From assembly GCA_905192625.1 (NCBI GenBank), contig CAJJLI010000040.1:1-9701 (forward strand): 9,701 nt of DNA, in the 5' to 3' direction. A model generated the notes under the pieces. It did not search any database and was not told the origin of the DNA. It saw nothing but the letters and a program-made list of their open reading frames with translations. Position 1 is the first letter of the stretch. Each line of letters begins with the position of its first letter. The position numbers and the translations under genes were made by a program. This stretch comes from an uncultured Clostridium sp. GTDB taxonomy: Bacteria; Bacillota; Clostridia; Lachnospirales; Lachnospiraceae. Positions 1 to 6,876 of the stretch are shown in pieces.

Positions 1-270
1 AAAGTAGCTGACAATGGTGAGTTTATACTTGTTTATCTTGGCGATGGAGTTACAAATCATCTTCTAGAGTTAACTTGGTTAAAAGAATGGGATCGTCCAT
101 ACAATTTAGGTGACAATGAAATTCACTTAGCGTTCGAGGTAGATGATTTTGATGCGGCATATCAAAAGCATAAAGAAATGGGTTGCATCTGCTATGAAAA
201 CAAGGCAATGGGTATTTATTTTATCAGTGATCCAGATGGTTACTGGCTTGAAATTGTACCAAAAAAGTAA
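1..270 (+). CDS. Glyoxalase I family protein (lactoylglutathione lyase-like), C-terminal part
   Basis: Frame 1 is open from the window edge to a TAA at 268-270, giving the last 89 residues of a vicinal-oxygen-chelate (glyoxalase/bleomycin-resistance) protein. Visible family marks are LELTW (Glu23 of the fragment), EIHLAFEVDD (His42) and the C-terminal DPDGYWLEIV (Glu84). These correspond to three metal ligands of GloA-type enzymes; the first ligand lies outside the window. The family isomerises the hemithioacetal of methylglyoxal and a thiol to a lactoyl-thioester in the cytosol. Many clostridia lack glutathione, so the thiol, and even this exact reaction, is uncertain. The 5' end is missing. 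The T-box promoter begins about 80 bases after the stop. I see no terminator hairpin between them. Confidence 0.85.
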   Translation, partial: KVADNGEFILVYLGDGVTNHLLELTWLKEWDRPYNLGDNEIHLAFEVDDFDAAYQKHKEMGCICYENKAMGIYFISDPDGYWLEIVPKK

Positions 271-351
271 GTGGATGGTTTAAATAATTATATTGAGATA
301 TTATTTAGAATTTAGGTAGAAAAGAATTTTATAATTCGGCTTAGAAAGCCC

Positions 352-380
352 TTGACAACTGCAAAAACTTTGCATATGAT
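352..380 (+). promoter_or_regulatory. Sigma-A-type promoter of the valS T-box transcript
   Basis: A perfect -35 TTGACA (352-357) is followed after 17 bases by TATGAT (375-380), five of six matches to the -10 consensus. Transcription would start near 386-388, just before the first T-box helix. This is the best promoter match in the window and fits a vegetative housekeeping gene. Confidence 0.85.
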
Positions 381-386
381 AATAAC

Positions 387-723
387 ATAATATGATAAGT
401 GTGATGATGGAGAGGATTACATGAGTAACCTTAGCAGAGAGAACAACTCATTGGCTGAGAGGTTGTTTTAAGTAGTGCTTATGGAAGGTAGCTCCGGAAC
501 AGTATCTTTGAAACACAATTTTAATTGAAATTATTTGATTTAATTTTGTGCGTGTAGGAGATAACGGGAAGTCCCGTTACAGACGAGTGTTTTAATCATT
601 GTGTAAACAATGATATGAGATGCGTATTGAGACAATCAACCTTGCTAAGGTTTGGTGTAGGATTGATTGTAAATTAAGGTGGTACCACGGTTCTTCGTCC
701 TTTTTGACGAAGAACCTTTTTTT
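387..723 (+). ncRNA. T-box riboswitch (valine, specifier GUA) upstream of valS
   Basis: The leader senses uncharged tRNA-Val and lets transcription continue into valS when charging is low. Stem I runs from about 400 to 495: GGAG at 409-412 can pair with CTCC at 492-495, and the distal hairpin has AACAAC/GTTGTT arms. The specifier candidate in GGAAGGTAGC is GTA at 488-490, a Val codon. Two further hairpins are clear: 562-568 with 573-579, and 596-602 with 607-613. Stem III pairs ACAATCAA (632-639) with TTGATTGT (663-670). The conserved T-box core AAGGTGGTACCACGG lies at 676-690. Its TGGT bulge (680-683) carries U opposite the acceptor end, as expected for a tRNA with discriminator A. The exact specifier register is inferred from position and from the downstream gene. 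Confidence 0.92.
689..723 (+). terminator. T-box intrinsic terminator
   Basis: GGTTCTTCGTC (689-699) pairs perfectly over 11 bp with GACGAAGAACC (706-716) across a 6-nt loop, followed by seven T (717-723). The left arm overlaps the 3' end of the T-box core, so terminator and antiterminator are mutually exclusive, as in other T-box leaders. Confidence 0.93.
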
Positions 724-801
724 GTGTATAAGGATAGTAGGAGAAAAAGTATGGTCAAATATAATAGAGTATATTGGCAAGTTTTTTATAATGAGTATTT
801 A

Positions 802-860
802 TACAAATGAAATCCTCTAAAACCGAATTCCCTACAAATGAAAACCACCAAACCGAATTC
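802..860 (+). repeat. Tandem imperfect direct repeat, two units, 31-nt period
   Basis: Unit 1 (802-830) and unit 2 (833-860) share TACAAATGAAA at the left and AAACCGAATTC at the right. They differ by three substitutions and one deleted base in the middle. The repeat lies between the T-box terminator and the valS ribosome binding site, where T-box leaders normally have only a short spacer. It looks like a local duplication; no function is visible. Confidence 0.75.
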
Positions 861-959
861 TCCATATTCGATATCCGCCATAAACACACTTACGCTCAAA
901 GAGAAGTAATAAACATTACTTTAAGGAAAATTACCATCAACAAGGAAAGGTACAGGTGA
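807..959 (+). other. Possible 50-codon upstream ORF (doubtful)
   Basis: An ATG at 807 opens a 50-residue frame spanning the tandem repeat. It ends at a TGA (957-959) that overlaps the AGGTG taken as the valS ribosome binding site, four bases before the valS ATG. The predicted peptide is polar and rich in Lys, Asn and Arg, with TEF occurring twice because of the repeat. There is no Shine-Dalgarno sequence before the ATG, so independent translation is unlikely. I list it because its stop position would allow coupling to valS. Confidence 0.2.
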
Positions 960-963
960 TTCG

Positions 964-3642
964 ATGCAAAAAGAATTAGCAAAAACCTATGATCCGAAGG
1001 ACATAGAAGAGAGATTATATAGCAAATGGCTTGATAAGAAGTACTTTCATGCAGAAGTAGATAAAAGTAAGAAACCATTTACAATTGTGATGCCACCACC
1101 AAACATTACAGGTCAACTTCACATGGGGCATGCCCTTGATAATACCATGCAAGATATCTTAATTCGTTACAAGAGAATGCAAGGATACAATGCACTTTGG
1201 CAGCCAGGTACAGACCATGCAGCAATTGCTACCGAAGTTAAAATCATCGAACAGATGAAAAAAGAAGGAATTGAAAAAGAGGATCTAGGTCGTGAAGGCT
1301 TTTTAGAACGTGCTTGGAAATGGAAAGAAGAGTACGGCGGAAGAATTATCGATCAATTAAAGAAGTTAGGTTCTTCTTGTGATTGGGATAGAGAACGTTT
1401 TACAATGGACGAAGGATGTTCAAAAGCAGTAGAAGAAGTATTCATTAAATATTATGAAAAAGGCTTAATCTACAAGGGCTCAAGAATTATTAACTGGTGT
1501 CCAGTTTGCGGAACTTCCATCTCCGATGCAGAAGTTGAATATCAAGATCAGGCAGGACATTTCTGGCACATTAAGTACCCAGTAGTTGGAACGGATGAAT
1601 TCTTAATCTTTGCTACAACAAGACCAGAAACAATGCTTGGTGATACTGCGGTTGCAGTTCATCCAGAAGATGAAAGATATGCACATTTAATTGGAAAAAC
1701 AGTGAAAGTTCCTTTTGTTGATCGTGAAATTCCTATCATCGGGGACACTTACGTTGACCGTGAATTTGGTACTGGTGTTGTTAAAATTACACCAGCACAT
1801 GATCCTAACGATTTTGAAGTTGGAAAACGTAATAACTTACCAGAAATAAATATTATGAATGACGATGCTACTATCAATTCCTTAGGAGGAAAATTCGAAG
1901 GACTTGATCGTTATGAGGCAAGAAAGCAGATTGTAAAAGAGCTTGATGAAATGGGACTTTTAGTTAAGGTAGAAGATCACTCCCATAACGTTGGTACACA
2001 CGATCGTTGTAAAACAACCATCGAACCATTAATTAAGCAACAATGGTTCGTTAAAATGGATGAATTAATTAAACCAGCAATCGATGCAGTTAAGAATGGT
2101 GAGATTACTTTAATTCCTGAACGTATGGAAAAAATCTATTTTAACTGGACTGATAATATAAAAGATTGGTGTATTTCAAGACAGTTATGGTGGGGACACA
2201 GAATTCCTGCATACTACTGCGATAAATGTGGCGAATTTGTTGTATCCAGAGAAATGCCAAAGACATGTAAATGTGGCCATGATCATTTTACACAGGATCC
2301 AGATACTTTAGATACTTGGTTTAGTTCTGCACTTTGGCCATTTTCTACTATTGGCTGGCCAGAAGGTACGGAAGATTTAAAATACTTCTATCCAACGGAT
2401 GTTTTAGTAACTGGTTATGATATCATCTTCTTCTGGGTTATCCGTATGATTTTCTCAGGTTTTGATATGATGAAGGAAAAACCATTTAAGACTGTATTGT
2501 TCCATGGTTTAGTACGTGATGGTCAAGGTAGAAAGATGAGTAAGTCTCTTGGTAATGGTATTGATCCACTTGAAATTATCGACCAGTACGGTGCGGATGC
2601 GCTTCGTTTTACATTGATTACAGGAAATGCACCTGGAAATGATATGCGTTTTTATTTAGAACGTGTAGAAGCAAGCAGAAACTTTGCAAATAAAGTTTGG
2701 AATGCATCTCGTTTTATCATGATGAACATGCAACAGATGGAAGAGGCAGGAAAAGATCCAAAGGTTGCTACAATTGATATGAGCACATTAACTGATGCAG
2801 ATAAATGGATTTTATCAAAAGCAAATGAATTATCAAAAGAAGTAACCGAGAGTTTAGATAAATATGAGCTTGGTATTGCAGCACAAAAAATCTATGATTT
2901 CATTTATGATGAATTCTGTGATTGGTATATTGAAATGGTTAAACCTAGACTTTACGGTGAAGATGATTCTACAAAGACAACTGCGATTTGGACGCTTCGT
3001 AAAGTCCTTACAACAGCACTTAAATTATTACATCCATATATGCCATTTATCACAGAAGAAATTTTCTGTACTTTAAAGGATATGGAAGGAATTATTGGAA
3101 CAGAAGAATCCGTAATGGTTTCTGAGTGGCCAGTATATGATGAAGCAATGAGCTTTAAAGAACAAGAAGAAGCCGTAGAATTAATCAAAGAAGCAGTAAA
3201 AGGAATCCGTAATGTTCGTACAGAAATGAATGTAAAACCTAGCAGAAAAGCTACGGTATACATTGTTTCTGAGAGTGAAAATGTACGTGAAATCTTTACA
3301 AATAGTAAGGTGTTCTTTGCCACTCTTGGCGGAGCAAGTGAAGTAATTATTCAAGCAGATAAAGAGGGAATTGACGAAGATGCTGTTTCTGCAGTAATTC
3401 CAAATGCTACAATTTATATGCCTTTTGCAGACCTTGTTGATATTGAAAAAGAAATTGAACGTTTAAACAAGGAAAAAGAACGTTTGGCTGGTGAGTTAAA
3501 ACGTGTTGAAGGAATGCTTGCAAATGAAAAATTCGTTAGTAAGGCTCCAGAGGCTAAGATTGCGGAAGAAAGAGCGAAACTTGAAAAATACACGAATATG
3601 ATGGAACAAGTAGAAGAAAGATTAGCACATTTTCAGAAATAG
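964..3642 (+). CDS. valS: Valyl-tRNA synthetase
   Basis: Class I aminoacyl-tRNA synthetase that charges tRNA-Val with valine in the cytosol; 892 aa, full length for bacterial ValRS. The HIGH signature is HMGH at residues 53-56, inside [13 protein letters not shown]. The KMSKS loop is at 524-528. The editing (CP1) domain, which hydrolyses Thr-tRNA-Val, shows the [10 protein letters not shown] motif from residue 218. Cys pairs C179/C182 and C419/C422 with C435/C437 look like zinc knuckles. The anticodon-binding domain follows KMSKS, and the last 70 or so residues form the ValRS-type C-terminal coiled coil. The ATG at 964 is preceded by AGGTG at 954-958 with 5-nt spacing. The upstream Val T-box independently supports the specificity. 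A terminator at 3812-3876 closes the transcript, so valS appears to be monocistronic. Confidence 0.98.
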   Translation: MQKELAKTYDPKDIEERLYSKWLDKKYFHAEVDKSKKPFTIVMPPPNITGQLHMGHALDNTMQDILIRYKRMQGYNALWQPGTDHAAIATEVKIIEQMKKEGIEKEDLGREGFLERAWKWKEEYGGRIIDQLKKLGSSCDWDRERFTMDEGCSKAVEEVFIKYYEKGLIYKGSRIINWCPVCGTSISDAEVEYQDQAGHFWHIKYPVVGTDEFLIFATTRPETMLGDTAVAVHPEDERYAHLIGKTVKVPFVDREIPIIGDTYVDREFGTGVVKITPAHDPNDFEVGKRNNLPEINIMNDDATINSLGGKFEGLDRYEARKQIVKELDEMGLLVKVEDHSHNVGTHDRCKTTIEPLIKQQWFVKMDELIKPAIDAVKNGEITLIPERMEKIYFNWTDNIKDWCISRQLWWGHRIPAYYCDKCGEFVVSREMPKTCKCGHDHFTQDPDTLDTWFSSALWPFSTIGWPEGTEDLKYFYPTDVLVTGYDIIFFWVIRMIFSGFDMMKEKPFKTVLFHGLVRDGQGRKMSKSLGNGIDPLEIIDQYGADALRFTLITGNAPGNDMRFYLERVEASRNFANKVWNASRFIMMNMQQMEEAGKDPKVATIDMSTLTDADKWILSKANELSKEVTESLDKYELGIAAQKIYDFIYDEFCDWYIEMVKPRLYGEDDSTKTTAIWTLRKVLTTALKLLHPYMPFITEEIFCTLKDMEGIIGTEESVMVSEWPVYDEAMSFKEQEEAVELIKEAVKGIRNVRTEMNVKPSRKATVYIVSESENVREIFTNSKVFFATLGGASEVIIQADKEGIDEDAVSAVIPNATIYMPFADLVDIEKEIERLNKEKERLAGELKRVEGMLANEKFVSKAPEAKIAEERAKLEKYTNMMEQVEERLAHFQK

Positions 3643-3811
3643 GATATTCGGAGCTCTGATTTACGAAGCGTTTAAATGATAAGAAATAAAAAAAATGCGA
3701 GTGTAATCAAATCCTATCGTAATACTTTGAGACGATTTAATTTGTTTAAAGAAAAAACATGACGAATTCTTGAATTTAGTGCTAGTTCTTGCGATGGAAA
3801 TTTATTGCAAT

Positions 3812-3876
3812 CAAACTACAGTATACTATAATATAAACATAGTGGGCTATGTTTGGTATACTGTAGTTTGTTTTTT
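3812..3876 (+). terminator. Strong intrinsic terminator downstream of valS
   Basis: CAAACTACAGTATAC (3812-3826) pairs perfectly over 15 bp with 3856-3870. An inner 8-bp helix AAACATAG/CTATGTTT (3835-3842 with 3847-3854) closes on a TGGG loop. Six T follow (3871-3876). It lies about 170 bases beyond the valS stop. The stem is longer than needed for termination, so a dispersed palindromic element is an alternative origin. Confidence 0.85.
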
Positions 3877-3970
3877 AATTCGTCTATTAAAAGGCTAACG
3901 AAGCATGTGTTCATTTATTTTAAAAGCTTAACTATACATTATTCACACAAGAAAAACTCGAATTGTTTAT

Positions 3971-4023
3971 AAACCTTAAAATATATTTAATTTTGTTGAT
4001 AAAAGCTTGATTTTTTAAGGTTT
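3971..4023. repeat. Inverted repeat overlapping the candidate promoter of the small-ORF/TPR unit
   Basis: AAACCTTAAAA (3971-3981) is the exact reverse complement of TTTTAAGGTTT (4013-4023), an 11-bp match. The right arm lies entirely between the proposed -35 and -10 boxes. The arm centres are 42 bp apart, about four helical turns, which would suit two operator half-sites on one DNA face. The arms are AT-rich, so chance or a weak hairpin is also possible. Confidence 0.4.
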
Positions 4024-4035
4024 AATCGTTATCAT
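4007..4035 (+). promoter_or_regulatory. Candidate sigma-A-type promoter for the 46-aa ORF and TPR gene
   Basis: TTGATT (4007-4012, four of six) and TATCAT (4030-4035, five of six) are separated by 17 bases, about 57 bases before the ATG of the small ORF. In this AT-rich DNA similar pairs arise by chance, so it is tentative, though a promoter is needed here because the valS terminator lies just upstream. Confidence 0.4.
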
Positions 4036-4091
4036 ATAAAATGTAGTGTTTTAGAAAATTTCGGGATTTGAGGTAGAAACGAGGTGTCGAT

Positions 4092-4232
4092 ATGATTAAT
4101 TTTGATGAAGAGGTTGCAAAGTTTCAGCCTAGCCTTGAAGTAGATCAAGCGGAAGAAGCAATTTTTAATAACGACTTGACAGATATTGCCGATATTATTG
4201 ATGCAGTGTTAAAAGAGAAAAAAGATAAATAA
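4092..4232 (+). CDS. Small acidic protein, 46 aa, unknown function
   Basis: ATG at 4092 has a good ribosome binding site GAGGTG (4081-4086) with 5-nt spacing, and the frame stays open to TAA at 4230-4232. The product is hydrophilic and acidic in its body with a basic tail, MINFDEEVAKF at the start and LKEKKDK at the end. It has no membrane segment, Cys or signal peptide, and the middle (roughly residues 15-40) could be amphipathic helix. I do not recognise the family. The next gene starts 28 bases after its stop, so the two are probably co-transcribed. Its well-spaced ribosome binding site, sensible composition and operon position argue for a real gene rather than a chance frame. Confidence 0.6.
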   Translation: MINFDEEVAKFQPSLEVDQAEEAIFNNDLTDIADIIDAVLKEKKDK

Positions 4233-4260
4233 GACTTTGAAAGACCATGGGGGGAAGACG

Positions 4261-5667
4261 ATGAATTGTCCATATTGCGGCAATGGAGTCGCGGTAAGAA
4301 GAAACCGCTGTGATATGTGTGGTAAAGATTTGACGACATATAAAAGAGTATATCGGGTATCGAATATGTATTATAACCAAGGGCTTGAAAAGGCGAAAGT
4401 AAGAGACCTATCAGGTGCGGTTTTAATGCTAAAGAAAAGCCTTGAAATGAATAAGAGAAATACAAATGCTAGAAACTTATTAGGATTAGTTTATTATGAG
4501 ATGGGCGAGATAGTGTCTGCACTCAGTGAATGGGTAATTAGTAAGCATTTTCAGAGCAATGAAAATGATGCGGATGCCTATATGGGAGCAATCCAAGCCA
4601 ATCCAACAAAGCTCGATAACATGAATCAAGCAATTAAAAAATACAATTTCGCATTAGAATCTGCGAAGCAAGGAAATGAAGATTTAGCAATTATACAGCT
4701 AAAGAAAGTTGTAAGCCTGAATCCTCATTTTATAAGAGCTCTTCAATTGCTTGCTTTATTATACATGAAACATAACGAATTGGAACGTGCTAGACGTTCA
4801 CTGTTGCGTGCAAATAAAATAGATATTTCAAATACAACAACGCTTCGTTATTTAAGTGAGCTCAACACTAGAATGTCCAGCAATTCTAGTGGACAAACAC
4901 CATATTGGAGCAATGGTGATTTACCAGAAGCAAACAATAGAGGTATTGCTCCAATAAGTTCATACAAAGAGGAAAAGCCAAATATACTGGCATTTGTAAA
5001 TTTAGTGCTAGGTGTGATTATTGGTATTTCGGTGGTGTTTTTCTTAATTGTTCCAACAGTTAAGACGAACATACGTAAGGAATACGCAAAAGAAGAGTTG
5101 GACTACAGTAGCCAGCTGAATGTGCAGCTTGCGACAATAAACTCAAAGGAAAAAGAAATCGAGACTTTGACAACAAAGCTTGAGGAAGCTGAACGTAAGC
5201 TAGCAGATGCCCTTGGAGAAGATAAGGATAATAAAATTTATGATAATTTATTCAGTGCATTATCCATGTATCTTGATGTAAAAGAAAAAAATAGGCCAAC
5301 GGATGAAGAATTACTTGCTGTAGCAAAAGCGATTTATCCAATCAATGCTGAAAAATTGACGAACAAAGATGCAAAAGAATTTTATGAGATGATGAAGAAT
5401 GAAATTTATCCATCCGTATATACGAAGGCATTTGAGATTGGTAAAGATCAATTTGATGCTGGTGATTTTGAAAAAGCATTGGAATCATTGCTTGAAGCAT
5501 ACGCTTATAATCCGACGTATGACAATACCTTGTACTATCTTGGACAAGCATATCAAGAAATTGATGATGTAGAAAATGCGAAAAAGTATTACAATGAATT
5601 ACTTGAAAACTGTCCAGATTCTAAATTGAAGGATTCTACGAATACTAGATTGAATTCTTTACAATAG
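4261..5667 (+). CDS. Zinc-ribbon / TPR / single-pass membrane / coiled-coil / TPR protein
   Basis: 468 aa. Residues 1-24 form a four-Cys zinc ribbon (C3-x2-C6 and C17-x2-C20). Residues about 40-200 contain tetratricopeptide-like helical pairs (for example AKVRDLSGAVLMLKKSLEMN and DLAIIQLKKVVSLNP). A linker of about 30 residues rich in Ser, Asn and Pro leads to one membrane helix at about 242-265. A charged coiled coil follows at about 275-320, then C-terminal TPRs at about 395-455 (EKALESLLEAYAYNP, ENAKKYYNELLENCP). With no signal peptide, the zinc ribbon and first TPR block are probably cytosolic and the coiled coil plus second TPR block outside. ATG 4261 is preferred to an in-frame TTG at 4237 because a G-run (4249-4254) sits 6 nt before it and the protein then begins MNCPYCG. 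Probably a scaffold; function unknown. Confidence 0.85.
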   Translation: MNCPYCGNGVAVRRNRCDMCGKDLTTYKRVYRVSNMYYNQGLEKAKVRDLSGAVLMLKKSLEMNKRNTNARNLLGLVYYEMGEIVSALSEWVISKHFQSNENDADAYMGAIQANPTKLDNMNQAIKKYNFALESAKQGNEDLAIIQLKKVVSLNPHFIRALQLLALLYMKHNELERARRSLLRANKIDISNTTTLRYLSELNTRMSSNSSGQTPYWSNGDLPEANNRGIAPISSYKEEKPNILAFVNLVLGVIIGISVVFFLIVPTVKTNIRKEYAKEELDYSSQLNVQLATINSKEKEIETLTTKLEEAERKLADALGEDKDNKIYDNLFSALSMYLDVKEKNRPTDEELLAVAKAIYPINAEKLTNKDAKEFYEMMKNEIYPSVYTKAFEIGKDQFDAGDFEKALESLLEAYAYNPTYDNTLYYLGQAYQEIDDVENAKKYYNELLENCPDSKLKDSTNTRLNSLQ

Positions 5668-5704
5668 AGAGCCTGGTAAACAGACTTTAGATAAAATGAT
5701 TTTG

Positions 5705-5738
5705 AAAAAGACATTTCTGAACAAGAATGTCTTTTTTT
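5705..5738 (+). terminator. Intrinsic terminator after the TPR gene
   Basis: AAAAAGACATT (5705-5715) is complementary to AATGTCTTTTT (5726-5736), with a 10-nt loop and a run of seven T (5732-5738). The A-run on the left arm would also allow termination from the opposite strand. It separates the TPR transcript from the spoIIA operon. Confidence 0.8.
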
Positions 5739-5788
5739 ATAAATATAATATGTAAAATATAGTAAACAGGAAAGGAAAAAGTTTTGTT

Positions 5789-6178
5789 ATGGGTAAGAGG
5801 GAGGATATTGTTTGGCTCACACCGAAGGAAGAAGCATTTGCGGAATTTGAGGTGAGGAACCGAACCTTAATAGTTCATTTAAAAGATGATTTGGATCATC
5901 ATAATGCCATATGGATTCGAGAACAAACAGATAAATTGTTAGAACGCAAAAATGCACTAAATATTATTTTCGATTTTGAAAAGGTAAGTTTTATGGATAG
6001 TTCTGGAATTGGTGTTGTCATGGGAAGATATAAAAGGGTCTTATTTATAGGTGGTAAAGTAGCCGTGGTAGGTGTATCGGATTCCGTAAACCGTATTTTT
6101 ACGCTTTCTGGACTGTATCGAATCATGAATCATTATAAAAGTGTTGATGAAGCACTTGAGGTGATCGATGCAAGGTAG
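5789..6178 (+). CDS. spoIIAA: Anti-sigma F factor antagonist SpoIIAA
   Basis: STAS-domain anti-anti-sigma factor, 129 aa. Unphosphorylated SpoIIAA binds SpoIIAB and frees sigma-F in the forespore; SpoIIAB inactivates it by phosphorylating one serine. That serine is Ser73 in FMDSSGIGVVMGRYK (residues 70-84), matching Ser58 of the Bacillus subtilis protein. DLDHH (residues 35-38) matches the conserved ELDHH. The N-terminus is about 13 residues longer than in B. subtilis. The start at 5789 has AAAGGA (5771-5776) 12 nt upstream, a rather long spacing, and I see no better start. A sigma-H promoter is expected from other spore formers, but I could not find a convincing one between the upstream terminator and the gene. 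Only an isolated TATAAT (5744-5749) without a -35 box is visible. Confidence 0.96.
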   Translation: MGKREDIVWLTPKEEAFAEFEVRNRTLIVHLKDDLDHHNAIWIREQTDKLLERKNALNIIFDFEKVSFMDSSGIGVVMGRYKRVLFIGGKVAVVGVSDSVNRIFTLSGLYRIMNHYKSVDEALEVIDAR

Positions 6179-6253
6179 ATGTATTTTAAAGTATAACATG
6201 TATTGGAATTACGTTTAAAAATATAGCTGTTCGTCTACAGCATGGAGGATATT

Positions 6254-6730
6254 ATGGAGAATTTGAAAGAGGCTTTAAATAGAATTATGGAGGAAAACCC
6301 ATTGGAATACGACAATGAAATGTCAATTGAATTTGATTCAAAGTCACAAAATGAAAGTTTTGCACGTATGGTTGTAGCTGCATTTGCATCTCAATTAAAT
6401 CCTACGATTGAAGAATTAGCAGATATTAAAACGGCGGTTTCAGAAGCAGTTACAAACTCAATTATACATGGCTATGGGAATAAAAAAGGAAAAGTGAAGC
6501 TTCATTGCTACATTAAAAATAGGGAAATCGGCATTATAGTAAAAGATGAAGGTGTAGGAATAGAAAATGTACTGCTAGCTATGGAACCACTGTATACCTC
6601 CAAACCTGAGTTAGAACGTTCTGGTATGGGATTTGCTTTCATGGATGCTTTTATGGATGAGTTAGAAGTAAAATCTAAAATCGGAGAAGGTACCGTTGTC
6701 GTTATGAAAAAGGTAATACAAACTACATAG
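6254..6730 (+). CDS. spoIIAB: Anti-sigma F factor / serine kinase SpoIIAB
   Basis: GHKL-fold serine kinase that holds sigma-F inactive as a dimer with ATP and phosphorylates SpoIIAA. From ATG 6254 the protein has 158 aa. An earlier in-frame ATG at 6242 has no ribosome binding site. GGAGG at 6244-6248 overlaps that ATG and lies 5 nt before 6254, so 6254 is chosen. Visible parts are SQNESFAR (Arg38, sigma-F-contact region in B. subtilis), the N box [14 protein letters not shown] (Glu64 catalytic base, Asn68 Mg-ATP ligand), DEGVGI (98-103) and the lid region [11 protein letters not shown] (117-127). Compared with B. subtilis there are about 20 extra N-terminal residues. A 5-bp hairpin GCTGT/ACAGC (6226-6241) ends just before the ribosome binding site. 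Confidence 0.97.
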   Translation: MENLKEALNRIMEENPLEYDNEMSIEFDSKSQNESFARMVVAAFASQLNPTIEELADIKTAVSEAVTNSIIHGYGNKKGKVKLHCYIKNREIGIIVKDEGVGIENVLLAMEPLYTSKPELERSGMGFAFMDAFMDELEVKSKIGEGTVVVMKKVIQTT

Positions 6731-6844
6731 CTAAAATTAATAAAATTAGCAATATGTAAAACATACATATCATTGTATGGTCCAAGACTTAAAAAGCCAT
6801 CGGATTATGTGAATGAATGTATGACATGATTTATTAATTTTAGC
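6730..6844. repeat. Perfect 15-bp inverted repeat bracketing the spoIIAB-sigF gap
   Basis: GCTAAAATTAATAAA (6730-6744) begins with the last base of the spoIIAB stop codon. Its exact reverse complement is at 6830-6844, ending 18 bases before the sigF ribosome binding site. The enclosed 85 bases contain a second matching pair, CATACAT (6762-6768) and ATGTATG (6817-6823), so the RNA could fold into a nested stem. No T-run follows, so it is not an ordinary terminator. Confidence 0.6.
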
Positions 6845-6876
6845 AAATAATTACCGCGGTAGAAGGGAGATAATTC

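Larger units (their letters stand above)
3643..4091 (+). other. Intergenic region of about 450 bp, non-coding
   Basis: This AT-rich stretch holds the valS terminator (3812-3876) in its middle and, near its right end, an inverted repeat with a candidate promoter. No frame with both a plausible start and a ribosome binding site was found. Between 3643 and 3811 I see nothing but a 28-codon frame without a Shine-Dalgarno. Between 3877 and 3970 I see nothing recognisable. Confidence 0.6.

Noticed and set aside
620..820. 66-codon + strand frame in the T-box leader
   Set aside because: It runs through Stem III, the T-box core and the terminator hairpin, has no ribosome binding site, and the RNA structure fully explains the sequence.
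2952..3323. 123-codon minus-strand frame inside valS
   Set aside because: It lies opposite the conserved C-terminal half of valS, with no start signals or recognisable domain; a shadow of valS.
3676..3762. 28-codon basic frame after valS
   Set aside because: No Shine-Dalgarno before its ATG, and AT-rich low-complexity coding; best explained as chance.
4237..4260. TTG start 24 bases upstream of the TPR gene
   Set aside because: ATG 4261 has a G-rich ribosome binding site at 6 nt and gives the usual MNCPYCG zinc-ribbon start; the extension has no site of its own.
5702..5749. Promoter boxes before spoIIAA (TTGAAA and TATAAT; GAAT near 5725)
   Set aside because: Spacing is wrong for sigma-A, the GAAT lacks the sigma-H upstream purine and has no AGGA -35, and all but the TATAAT lie in the terminator hairpin.
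6242..6253. Earlier ATG for spoIIAB
   Set aside because: It overlaps the GGAGG that serves ATG 6254 and has no ribosome binding site upstream.
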